The translations under genes were made by a program, and so were the position numbers. The notes beneath the pieces were generated by a model that saw only the letters and a program-made list of their open reading frames with translations, had not been told where the DNA came from and did not search any database. A stretch of 64,000 nucleotides of DNA from Staphylococcus sp. Marseille-Q5304 (lineage in GTDB: Bacteria; Bacillota; Bacilli; Staphylococcales; Staphylococcaceae), in contig NZ_CALSFP010000001.1 in NCBI RefSeq assembly GCF_943737015.1, positions 434,001 to 498,000 of the forward strand. The letters run 5' to 3'. Each line of letters starts with the position of its first letter. Position 1 is the first letter of the stretch. Positions 41,913 to 49,849 of the stretch are shown piece by piece.

Positions 41913-42698
41913 ATGCTAATAAAATTGGAGAACGTGTCCCGTCAGAAACATGGTAATTTGATTATTAATGATGTCAGTTGGCAAATTGACCAAGGAGAAA
42001 AATGGTTGCTGTATGGTTTAAATGGGGCAGGGAAAACAACATTATTAAATATAATGAACGTATATGAACCCATAACATCAGGAGAAATCACACTTTTTGG
42101 CAAACAGCCTGGAACGAAAGGATATTCTGCAGATATTGTAAGAGATAACATTGGATTTGTTTCTAATAGTTTAATGAACAGATTTCAAGAAGGAGAAAAA
42201 GTGATTGACGTCGTGTTGAGTGGGTTGTTCAAATCCATTGGCTTATTTCAACACGTCAATAATGATCAAATTGAATTGGCACGAAAACAATTGGAAGCAA
42301 TAGGCATGGAAGAGTTCGAAAATCAGTATTATGGTTATTTATCGACTGGCGAACGACAAAAGGTGTTAATTGCTAGAGCAATGATGACACGACCGAAATT
42401 ATTAATATTAGATGAACCTGCGTCTGGTTTAGATTTTATTACACGTGAAGATTTATTAAATTCCTTGGAGGAAATGTTTGAACAACATCCTGAATTGGCA
42501 GTCATCTACGTTACACATTTTATTGAGGAAATAACCCCAGCTTTTAAAAAAGGTTTTCTACTCAAAGATGGGGTATGTTATAAACAAGGCAATTTAATAG
42601 ATATTATGAACAGTCATACATTAAGTGATTATTTTAATAGAGAAGTTATTTTAAATAAACAATATCAACGCTATTCACTATTTTTAAAAGATAAATGA
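41913..42698 (+). CDS. ABC transporter ATP-binding protein, stand-alone
   Basis: A 261-residue ABC ATPase. Walker A GLNGAGKTTLL is at about residues 35-45. The signature is the variant LSTGERQKVLIARAM (about 144-158, LSTGE for LSGGQ), and Walker B LLILDEPASGLD (about 164-175). No permease or binding-protein gene lies next to it, so the transported substrate is not evident; similar lone ATPases (YlmA type) are common in Firmicutes. Its stop overlaps an upstream extension of the following HAD gene but not the start I prefer for that gene. Confidence 0.85.
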   Translation: MLIKLENVSRQKHGNLIINDVSWQIDQGEKWLLYGLNGAGKTTLLNIMNVYEPITSGEITLFGKQPGTKGYSADIVRDNIGFVSNSLMNRFQEGEKVIDVVLSGLFKSIGLFQHVNNDQIELARKQLEAIGMEEFENQYYGYLSTGERQKVLIARAMMTRPKLLILDEPASGLDFITREDLLNSLEEMFEQHPELAVIYVTHFIEEITPAFKKGFLLKDGVCYKQGNLIDIMNSHTLSDYFNREVILNKQYQRYSLFLKDK

Positions 42699-42733
42699 CG
42701 ATATCTTTAGCTGAAATGAGAGAGGAAGTTCTT

Positions 42734-43585
42734 ATGGATAATATAGAAGCAATTTTTCTTGATATGGATGGTACTTTATTACATAAAGATAATAAAGTAG
42801 ATTTAGAAACAACAAAAGTGATTCAACAAGTGAGAGGACGCGGGTATAAAGTATTTTTAGCAACGGGGCGTGCTCATGATGAAATTCGCAATTTAATCCC
42901 ATCGACATTTGAAGTAGATGGCATCATTAGTTCAAATGGTACATTAGGGAAAGTTAATGATGAGACGATTTTTAAACATAGTTTAGATTTCAATACAGTT
43001 GATAAAATAGTAGCGCGAGCGCAAGAACAAAACATCTATTATGAGGTATTTCCATTTGATCAAAATAGAATCATTCTAGAAAAGGACAAAGAATGGACGA
43101 CTGAATTATTTGAAAATGACACTCCACCTGGTGATGTAAGTGAAAGTGAGTGGGCGTCTAGACGAGAGTCTATAAGTGAAAAGGTGGATTGGGTTTCAAG
43201 AATACCAGACACCCATTTTTCAAAAATTTATTTATTCTCACCTGAATACAGTAAAATTGCTCGATTTCGTGAAACACTAGCAAACGAGCAAGAAGACTTA
43301 CGTATAAGTATTTCTAATTCATCGCGCTTTAATACAGAAACAATGGCTTATAAAAAAGATAAAGGTACAGGTATTAAGGAAATGATTGATCATTTTAATA
43401 TACCACAAGCATCAACGCTCGTGATGGGTGATAGTGATAATGATAGATCTATGTTTGCATTTGGTGGTTATACGATAGCGATGAAGAATGCTCGTCCTGA
43501 AATACAGGCATTGACTGATGATGTAACTACATTTACTAATGAAGAGAACGGTGTGGCCAAGTACTTAAGTGAACATTTTTTATAA
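42734..43585 (+). CDS. Cof-type HAD family phosphatase
   Basis: A 283-residue haloacid dehalogenase-like phosphatase, subfamily IIB (Cof). Motif I is FLDMDGTLL with the nucleophile Asp near residue 10, motif II is ATGRAHDE, and motif IV is VMGDSDNDRSMF near residue 235. A large C2 cap between motifs II and III is typical. Such enzymes dephosphorylate sugar phosphates, flavin mononucleotide or nucleotides, and the substrate here is unknown. The start is the ATG at 42734 after AGAGGAAG. Confidence 0.87.
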   Translation: MDNIEAIFLDMDGTLLHKDNKVDLETTKVIQQVRGRGYKVFLATGRAHDEIRNLIPSTFEVDGIISSNGTLGKVNDETIFKHSLDFNTVDKIVARAQEQNIYYEVFPFDQNRIILEKDKEWTTELFENDTPPGDVSESEWASRRESISEKVDWVSRIPDTHFSKIYLFSPEYSKIARFRETLANEQEDLRISISNSSRFNTETMAYKKDKGTGIKEMIDHFNIPQASTLVMGDSDNDRSMFAFGGYTIAMKNARPEIQALTDDVTTFTNEENGVAKYLSEHFL

Positions 43586-43653
43586 TTTAAGTAATACGTC
43601 ATAAAAAACAGTGTTCCCACAAAGTTTTCCCCTTCGAAAATAGGATATAAAGA

Positions 43654-43699
43654 TAGCCACCCCATAAGATTGAAGTCATCTTTTGGGGTGGCTTTTTTC
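43654..43699. terminator. Bidirectional terminator between convergent genes
   Basis: Stem GCCACCCCATAAGAT / ATCTTTTGGGGTGGC followed by TTTTTT, between the HAD gene and the minus-strand membrane protein gene. Confidence 0.85.
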
Positions 43700-43727
43700 T
43701 AGGATGTTACCTAGCGTTTCTATTTAA

Positions 43728-44849
43728 TTATTGATCTGATTTTTTAACAGAATCTTTTAAATCATGTGCTTTATTTTGACCAGATTCTTTTAATTCATCA
43801 GCTTTCTCATTAAATGATGAATTTGTATGTTCTTTGTTGTCTTTAGTATGATCTTTTGATGTCATGTCATCTTTGATGTCTTGTGATTTGTCTTTTAATT
43901 GAGACTTTTTATTTGTGTTCTTGTTGCCTTTTTTACCTTTACTTGTTTCTAATTTTTCACCATCACGATTGAAATATTGAACAATAGCTAAAGTATTTAG
44001 ATAGTAAATTAAAATACGAGCAATTATTACAACGATTGATAATACAGTAACTATTACGTTAGCAAGTGTTTGTGACATATTTCCTGTGAAAATAGAAATT
44101 AATTGACTAATTGGAGATGCTAATATGATAGCGATTAAGTTCAATAGTAATAAACCGATAAAGAATTTGAACCAAGTTTTTCTACCGTTTTTAATAGCTT
44201 TGAATCCACGTTTTAATTTAGCCCAAGCACCTTTTGAAGGGTCTTTAATTGAAGCTAAAATGGTATTGATAACAAGTGTAATTAAGAACCAAATTACAAA
44301 TGATTGGATAAATAATACTAATGTTGCAAAAATGATTTGCATTGTTAGTGAAATGCCTAAAGCATGATCTGAACTACTAATTGGTCCTTGTAATACTGTA
44401 AATAATTTAACAACACCGAAGTTTAATAGTTTTGATATTAACAAGTTAATAATCATTAAAACAATGATTGTTAATAGTACGACAAATGAAAGTTTCAAGT
44501 TTTTAAGATAATGGCCTTTTTTAAAGCCGGCAAAAATATCAGTGAATTTAACCGGTTCTTTATTTATGGCTTTATCTATCGCATATATAATTCCTACGAT
44601 TAACGGGAATAGAACCAATGCAAAAATTAATATTGGAATAAGGATTGATAGTACAGTCGTAATTATTGGTCCTACTAATGACTGTTTCATCATCGCTGAC
44701 AGCATTATTTTTTGTATTGCTGCTTGGATAGGTATCATTGATAAAGCTAATAATACATAAACAATGATAAAACCAATAAATGAAAATAATAAAAGTTTAC
44801 CATTTTGTTTCTTTGTATTTTGTAATGCTAATTTATGAAAGTTAAACAA
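43728..44849 (-). CDS. Uncharacterised multipass membrane protein with charged C-terminal tail
   Basis: A 373-residue protein that I do not recognise. About six hydrophobic segments lie within residues 18-290 (for example FSFIGFIIVYVLLALSMIPI and LSFVVLLTIIVLMIINLLI). A hydrophilic tail of about 75 residues (about 298-373) follows, dominated by lysine, aspartate, serine and asparagine (KSQDIKDDMTSKDHTK). The membrane part resembles in layout the DUF975-type and glycerophosphodiesterase-associated membrane domains, but I would not assign it. The ATG at 44849 is preceded by AAGGAG. The gene is alone on its strand. Confidence 0.75.
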   Translation of the reverse strand: MFNFHKLALQNTKKQNGKLLLFSFIGFIIVYVLLALSMIPIQAAIQKIMLSAMMKQSLVGPIITTVLSILIPILIFALVLFPLIVGIIYAIDKAINKEPVKFTDIFAGFKKGHYLKNLKLSFVVLLTIIVLMIINLLISKLLNFGVVKLFTVLQGPISSSDHALGISLTMQIIFATLVLFIQSFVIWFLITLVINTILASIKDPSKGAWAKLKRGFKAIKNGRKTWFKFFIGLLLLNLIAIILASPISQLISIFTGNMSQTLANVIVTVLSIVVIIARILIYYLNTLAIVQYFNRDGEKLETSKGKKGNKNTNKKSQLKDKSQDIKDDMTSKDHTKDNKEHTNSSFNEKADELKESGQNKAHDLKDSVKKSDQ

Positions 44850-44983
44850 ATTTTAAGCACTCCTTTTTGATGATAAGATTACGATATCAAAAATATAGAC
44901 ATTTTCAAATTAATAGCTAACAAAATTACTACAAAATGTTAAAATATTTCTGTGAATAAGATAAAATGAAAGGAGATTTCATC

Positions 44984-45715
44984 ATGAAATTTGCAATTAT
45001 TACAGACGTTCATGGCAACTTTGATGCATTAGAGGCAGTACTCGATGACATTGATAGTAGGAATGATATAGAAACGATTTACAACTTGGGAGATAATATT
45101 GGTGTTGGACATGAAACAAATAAAGTTTTAGACGCAATATTTGACCGAGACGATATGGAAATTATTGCAGGTAATCATGATGAGGCAATTATGTCATTAG
45201 TTAATGACACTCCTTACCCTGAAGATTTAAAAGATAAGTTTTATGAACATCATCAATGGATTGAAAGTCATTTAGATGAGGATTATTACGATCGTTTAAA
45301 TCAATTACCTCGTAAAATTGAAAAATCAATAAATCAACGCAAATTATTATTTATTCATTATGAAATTAGTAATGATAAATTAAATACCCCGATCGATGGT
45401 ATTCCATTTAGCCCGATTGTAGAACCAACTGAGAACAATATGACACAGCTATTTTCCGATAAAGATGCTGATTTCATAGCGTTTGGTCATAATCATACTG
45501 TACATTTATTTGATGATAAATCGACAATTTATTTTAATCCTGGTGCAGTAGGTTTAAATAATGGATCATATGCTGTATATGGAATTGTAACGATAAATGG
45601 TAACGAAATTGATGTAGAACGTGTGAAAGTACCTTATGATAATGAAGAATTTCTTCGTGGCTATGATGAAAAGCAAGTACCAGGAAAGGATTTAATTTTT
45701 GATAAATTCTTATAA
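44984..45715 (+). CDS. Metallophosphoesterase (YfcE/ApaH-like calcineurin fold)
   Basis: A 243-residue phosphoesterase. The dinuclear metal motifs appear in order: ITDVHGNFDALEAVL (residues 6-20), NLGDNIGVG (about 38-46), AGNHDEA (about 64-70) and FGHNHTVHLF near residue 165, with a final FNPGAVGLNNGSYAVY. Relatives hydrolyse phosphodiesters or dinucleoside polyphosphates, and the precise substrate is not shown by sequence. The start at 44984 follows AAAGGAGAT; an upstream in-frame ATG precedes the ribosome site. It is monocistronic with its own terminator. Confidence 0.87.
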   Translation: MKFAIITDVHGNFDALEAVLDDIDSRNDIETIYNLGDNIGVGHETNKVLDAIFDRDDMEIIAGNHDEAIMSLVNDTPYPEDLKDKFYEHHQWIESHLDEDYYDRLNQLPRKIEKSINQRKLLFIHYEISNDKLNTPIDGIPFSPIVEPTENNMTQLFSDKDADFIAFGHNHTVHLFDDKSTIYFNPGAVGLNNGSYAVYGIVTINGNEIDVERVKVPYDNEEFLRGYDEKQVPGKDLIFDKFL

Positions 45716-45842
45716 AAAGTTCGCTTTTGTTATCGATACTAAATGACGGAAGTTGACCGTCGTAATTCGATCGACCCATATGTCACTTGCGTTTAGAAGC
45801 ATTTAAGTCCCAAATACAAAATACGATATATTCATATAAAAA

Positions 45843-45891
45843 TAGCCAACGCTAAAGATGGATTAATACCTCTTTGACGTTGGCTTTTTGG
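45843..45891. terminator. Hairpin terminator, phosphoesterase gene/czrB
   Basis: AGCCAACGCTAAAGA / TCTTTGACGTTGGCT followed by TTTTTGG, between two convergent genes. Confidence 0.75.
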
Positions 45892-45910
45892 TATTTTTGT
45901 TAGGAACTTA

Positions 45911-46857
45911 TTAATGTTGGTGCGCTTTATGGTCATCTATAGAAGTGCATAAAGTCTCATCCCCATGATCATGATCAGCGGTTTCGAGTTGAATGGTCAT
46001 GTGATGAATATTTAAATGACCCAATCGATGTTCAAGTTGCTTTAATATGGTTTCACATTGAGTGACCGATAATGAATGTGGTACAACCGCATGGCAACTT
46101 AAGGCGTTTAATTCGTTTGAAATTGACCAAATGTGACAATCGTGGACATCTTGAACATGTGGCTCACTTGTAATTGTTTCAATGACATGGATCATATCGA
46201 CATCGTTCGGTGCACCTTCCATTAAAATATTGATCGATGACGACAATATTCCCCAGCTACTTTTAATAATAAGTAATGAAACGATTAAACTTGCAATAGG
46301 GTCAGCATACGTGAAATTGAAAGCCCAAATTAAGAGTGCTGCGATGATGGCACCTACTGATCCTAATAAATCCCCGATGACATGAAGGAAAGCACCACGC
46401 ATGTTGATATTATGTGTCGTATCACTACCTCTAAACATTAAAAATGCGACAATGATATTTACGATCAAACCTAATATGCTTATCAGGAACATTTCAGAAG
46501 AATTCACATCTTGGGGTTTGAAAAATCGACTAATTGATTCATAGATAATAAATAAACCGGTTACGAATAGCGTAACACCATTAAATAAAGCAGCTAATAT
46601 TTCGAAACGTTTATAACCGAATGTCTTACGAATCGTAGCATGTTTTTCAGCATAAATAAAGGCGAATAATGCAACGCCGAGTGATACAGTGTCACTAAAC
46701 ATATGCAATCCGTCAGATAATAAAGCTAAACTATTGGATAGAAAACCTCCAACAATTTCAATAATCATAAACAAACCAAAAATAAAAAACTTATAAGTAA
46801 TACCTTTTTGTTATTGGTGTGCACGTGATGGTGATCATGTGAATGATGTTCTGACAT
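45911..46857 (-). pseudogene. czrB: Zinc/cobalt efflux CDF transporter CzrB, frame interrupted
   Basis: A cation diffusion facilitator that would export zinc and cobalt. Translation starts at 46857 (MSEHHSHDHHHVHTNNKKV) after AAAAGGAGAT but runs into a stop at 46765-46767 after 30 codons. The rest continues in the -1 frame to 45911 and carries the family's TM2 metal site LLSDGLHMFSDTVSLG, further helices, a cytoplasmic domain and a histidine-rich C terminus. One extra T in the T6 run at 46784-46789 would restore the complete protein of about 315 residues (ISFFIFGLFMIIEIVGG). The break falls exactly on U UUU UUA, a strong -1 slippery heptamer, so it may be a mutation, a sequencing error or programmed slippage. 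It lies 16 bases after czrA. Confidence 0.8.
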
Positions 46858-46873
46858 CAGTATTCATCTCCTT

Positions 46874-47170
46874 TTAATTATGGCTAGCATGATGTATTGC
46901 TTGGTGTAAGAGGGTAGATACATGTGTATCATCAAGTGAATAAATCATAGTTTGTCCATCACGCTCAGCTTTCACTAATTGTGCTTGCTTTAAAATTCTT
47001 AATTGATGGGAAACATTCGATTGATTTAAATTTAATGCATTCGCAATATGACCGACGCTATCATTACCTTCAGCTAAGTAGTGCAGAATTCGAATACGAT
47101 TTGCATCACTTAAAGCTTTAAAAATTTCAGAAACGCGATCTACTGTAGTTGGATTTAGTTCTTTAGCCAT
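46874..47170 (-). CDS. czrA: Zinc-responsive repressor CzrA (ArsR/SmtB family)
   Basis: A 98-residue winged-helix metalloregulator. It has the HTH region NALNLNQSNVSHQLRILKQAQLV (about residues 42-64) and C-terminal histidines (DDTHVSTLLHQAIHHASHN) in the alpha-5 metal site known from CzrA/SmtB: an Asp and a His pair on one helix plus HxxH. Zinc binding releases it from DNA and induces czrA-czrB. A perfect 17-bp inverted repeat directly upstream is the likely operator. It is the first gene of czrA-czrB. Confidence 0.9.
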   Translation of the reverse strand: MAKELNPTTVDRVSEIFKALSDANRIRILHYLAEGNDSVGHIANALNLNQSNVSHQLRILKQAQLVKAERDGQTMIYSLDDTHVSTLLHQAIHHASHN

Positions 47171-47180
47171 AGTAAACTCC

Positions 47181-47220
47181 TTATATTAATATATGAACAT
47201 TTATTCATATATTAATATAA
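47181..47220. promoter_or_regulatory. CzrA operator: perfect 17-bp palindrome
   Basis: The arms TTATATTAATATATGAA and TTCATATATTAATATAA are exact reverse complements, separated by CATTTA. The core TATGAA-N6-TTCATA matches ArsR/SmtB-type 12-2-12 operators. It lies 11-50 bases upstream of the czrA start codon. Confidence 0.8.
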
Positions 47221-47310
47221 CTTAAGTGAAATGTCAAAGTAAGCATATATGTTTTAATTCATTTACGTAGTGATAAAATTAAGTATATATAATAAAGGAG
47301 GTAGCAATAT

Positions 47311-47964
47311 ATGAGTATTCTTATTATTGGCGCTAACGGTGGCGTAGGGCAATTTCTAGTTGAGCAGTTAAAAGAGAGTGGAGAAACGTTTACAGCCGGC
47401 GTTCGCAAACAAGAACAAGTAGATGCTTTTAAAGAAAAAGATATAGATGCTACATTAATTGATGTTGAAGCGGATGATTTGTCAACATTAACTGATAAAA
47501 TTAAAGGCTATGACAAAGTGATTTTCTCTGTTGGTTCTGGTGGTAAAACAGGCGCAGATAAAACTTTCTATGTAGACTTAGATGGGGCAATCAAAACAAT
47601 TAAAGCAAGTGAAGAAAACAACGTTCAACAATATGTAATGGTTTCAACATATGATTCACGTAGAGTAGCTTTTGATGCAAGTGGAGACTTAAAACCATAT
47701 ACAATTGCTAAGCATTATGCAGATGAATATTTAAAACAAGCTAAAGTACCTTATACAATCGTCCATCCTGGTGGATTATTAGATGAAGCAGGTACAGGTA
47801 AAATTGAAATTGGACAATTCTTTGAAGGCAGAGGTACAATTCCTAGAGAAGATGTTGCCACTGTATTAAAAGAGGTCGTTACAACAGAGGGTTTCGACAA
47901 TAAAGAATTCCAAATCATTAGTGGTGAGAAAGAAATTCCACAAGCATTAACAAACGTTAAATAA
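47311..47964 (+). CDS. NAD(P)-binding atypical SDR family oxidoreductase (YhfK-like)
   Basis: A 217-residue protein with the N-terminal Rossmann motif IIGANGGVGQFLVEQL (GxxGxxG, residues 5-20) and an atypical SDR course (VIFSVGSGGKTGADKT, then VMVSTYDSRR, then PYTIVHPGGLLDEAGTG). Homologues are annotated as NAD(P)H-binding or NmrA-like sugar-epimerase-type proteins of unknown substrate. AAAGGAGG precedes the ATG. It is monocistronic with a strong terminator. Confidence 0.83.
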   Translation: MSILIIGANGGVGQFLVEQLKESGETFTAGVRKQEQVDAFKEKDIDATLIDVEADDLSTLTDKIKGYDKVIFSVGSGGKTGADKTFYVDLDGAIKTIKASEENNVQQYVMVSTYDSRRVAFDASGDLKPYTIAKHYADEYLKQAKVPYTIVHPGGLLDEAGTGKIEIGQFFEGRGTIPREDVATVLKEVVTTEGFDNKEFQIISGEKEIPQALTNVK

Positions 47965-47980
47965 ATTCAAATATCTGGAT

Positions 47981-48053
47981 AAGAGACTAGGACACAAACG
48001 GTCATTGATAAATAGGCCAAGCCATTTCAACGTGTCTTAGTCTCTTTTTTTAT
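47981..48053 (+). terminator. Terminator of the SDR gene
   Basis: AAGAGACTAGGACAC / GTGTCTTAGTCTCTT with a 40-base loop and TTTTTTT. The outer stem has one mismatch. Confidence 0.75.
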
Positions 48054-48138
48054 CTATATTTGGATTTCTCTATATTAAATTTGGTATACTTGCCGGAAAG
48101 TATCTCATTTTTTCCGTTAAAAACATTCATTGATAATA

Positions 48139-48170
48139 GAAAAAACCCAAACTTTCCACAGTTTGGGTTT
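48139..48170 (-). terminator. Minus-strand terminator without an annotated gene
   Basis: On the minus strand AAACCCAAACT / AGTTTGGGTTT with a short loop, followed by TTTTTCTATT. No protein gene precedes it on that strand. Confidence 0.7.
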
Positions 48171-48276
48171 CGTAGCAAATTTTATTTGTTTGAAAAGATT
48201 AATAAACCTTTTCAAGTGCATAATTAATCATGTAATTACCTTATATATAGAGCCTTTGAGTCTCATTAATAATTCT
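48139..48276 (-). ncRNA. Candidate small RNA
   Basis: The gap 47965-48543 has no plausible protein gene. On the minus strand a TATAAT box (48288-48283) has TTGCTC 17 bases upstream, and about 135 bases downstream comes a strong intrinsic terminator. Such an isolated promoter-terminator pair suggests a small RNA of roughly 138 bases. I do not recognise it as RsaE or another known staphylococcal sRNA. Only very short frames lie within it. This is inference from two signals. Confidence 0.4.
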
Positions 48277-48543
48277 ATAATTATTATACTATTGCGTACA
48301 ATTTGGAGCAAGCACTATTTTGGGTAATTTTACTCTTTTGAAGTGGTGTGACTTTAAAATGTATACTTTTAGTAAGCGAATATTAACAAATTGTTAGAAA
48401 TACTTCATTTCATAGATTTGAGATATGATACAATCACTAATGTAAAAATAATATGATTGCAATTATACAAATTTAAAACATTACGAAATTAAGGAATAAC
48501 GCATTATTTGAAAAATGTTTCTTTAGTTAACGGAGGTGCAATA

Positions 48544-49482
48544 ATGGCTTTATTTTTAAAACCCATCTTTCATGAAAAGATATGGGGAGGAAACAAACTT
48601 GAATCATTGGGTTATGATTTGCCAAATGATCATATAGGAGAAGCTTGGGGGATTTCTGCACATCCTAATGGTAGTTGTGAAATCTTAAACGGTCCTTATA
48701 AAGGACAAAAGCTAGATCAAGTGTGGGCAGAACATAGAGAATTGTTTGGTGACTTTCCAAGTCAAGAATTCCCTTTACTCACTAAATTGATAGATGCGAA
48801 AGAAGCGATGTCTATCCACGTACATCCTGACGATGCGTATGCTTTTGAAAAAGAAAATGGTCAATTTGGTAAATCTGAATGCTGGTATATTATCGATGCT
48901 GAAAAAGACGCAGAAATCATTTATGGCTTAACTTCTACTTCAAAATCAGAAGCGTTAGAACAAATAGAGAATGGGCAATATGATAATGCATTTAATCGAA
49001 TAAAAGTGCAACCGGGGGAATTCTACTTTATACCTGCAGGCATGGTACATTCAATTGGTGCGGGGATTTTAGCTTATGAAACGATGCAATCTTCTGATGT
49101 CACTTATCGTATTTACGATTATCATAGAGGGCAAGATGCACGTGCTTCTAGAACTTTAGATCTGAATAAAGCAAGAGATGTCATAGAAGTTAAAGATGAA
49201 TCTTACAATATTGCTAAAGAAACAGAAATTATTGAAAATCATAAACGTACTCAACTCGAATCTAATGATTTCTTTACAATGGTTAAGTGGGAAATTTCTG
49301 GGACGTTAAATTACATGAAACCGAGAGAGTTTGTACTTGTATCTATACTTAAAGGAGAAGGTCAAGTTATTGTTGATGGGGATATATATTCCGTTAAGCA
49401 AGGTCAAAACTTTATTTTAACGTCAGATGATTTAGATACGATATTTGAAGGCGATTTTGAATTAATTATTAGCTATTTGTAA
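48544..49482 (+). CDS. manA: Mannose-6-phosphate isomerase, class I
   Basis: A 312-residue zinc cupin isomerase interconverting mannose-6-phosphate and fructose-6-phosphate. Visible marks are FHEKIWGGNKLESLGYDLP at the N terminus, the metal-binding MSIHVHPDDAYAFEKENGQFGKSECWYI (about residues 88-115; His-x-His and Glu ligands) and FIPAGMVHSIGAGILAYETMQSSDVTYRIYDY. Length is that of the short Firmicutes form. The start at 48544 follows ACGGAGGTG; an earlier in-frame start precedes that ribosome site. A 76-residue membrane protein gene follows. Confidence 0.92.
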   Translation: MALFLKPIFHEKIWGGNKLESLGYDLPNDHIGEAWGISAHPNGSCEILNGPYKGQKLDQVWAEHRELFGDFPSQEFPLLTKLIDAKEAMSIHVHPDDAYAFEKENGQFGKSECWYIIDAEKDAEIIYGLTSTSKSEALEQIENGQYDNAFNRIKVQPGEFYFIPAGMVHSIGAGILAYETMQSSDVTYRIYDYHRGQDARASRTLDLNKARDVIEVKDESYNIAKETEIIENHKRTQLESNDFFTMVKWEISGTLNYMKPREFVLVSILKGEGQVIVDGDIYSVKQGQNFILTSDDLDTIFEGDFELIISYL

Positions 49483-49504
49483 TTTATAGTAGGAGTGAAA
49501 GGCA

Positions 49505-49735
49505 GTGTACAAATTTTTATATGTTGCATTAATATGTGGTTTACTTGCTGGGGCAGGAATTTTCCTGAAAATGCCACAATATCCAACGCTTGCAATACCA
49601 ATGATTATTGCGGTGATTGGAATTATCGCTACAGTCGTTACGATTCCTAATAAGGAAATAAGTGGAATGTTGAAATTCGGAGGGATTTTAATCAATTTAA
49701 TGCCGCTTTTAGGTGCATTTACGGTTGCACATTAA
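49505..49735 (+). CDS. Small hydrophobic membrane protein, unknown function
   Basis: A 76-residue protein that is almost entirely hydrophobic, with three predicted short helices (about residues 3-20, 27-46 and 55-74). GTG start, eight bases after AGGAGTGA, 22 bases downstream of manA, so it is probably cotranscribed with that gene. I do not recognise a family. Small proteins of this type are often found beside manA in staphylococci, with no known role. Confidence 0.65.
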   Translation: MYKFLYVALICGLLAGAGIFLKMPQYPTLAIPMIIAVIGIIATVVTIPNKEISGMLKFGGILINLMPLLGAFTVAH

Positions 49736-49849
49736 TCAAAATACAAATTAATTGATTAAGCGAAATTATTTGATAAGTAAAGATTGTAGAAAGACAGAGT
49801 TTTGAATATAATAGACAAAATAGATTTTTTAGAGATAAGGAGTATACCT

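Noticed and set aside
43468..43665. 65-codon minus-strand frame overlapping the HAD gene end
   Set aside because: It is antisense to a clear HAD phosphatase C-terminus and has no supporting signals.
48130..48327. 65-codon plus-strand frame
   Set aside because: It contains a hairpin terminator and lacks a ribosome site; the composition is not protein-like.
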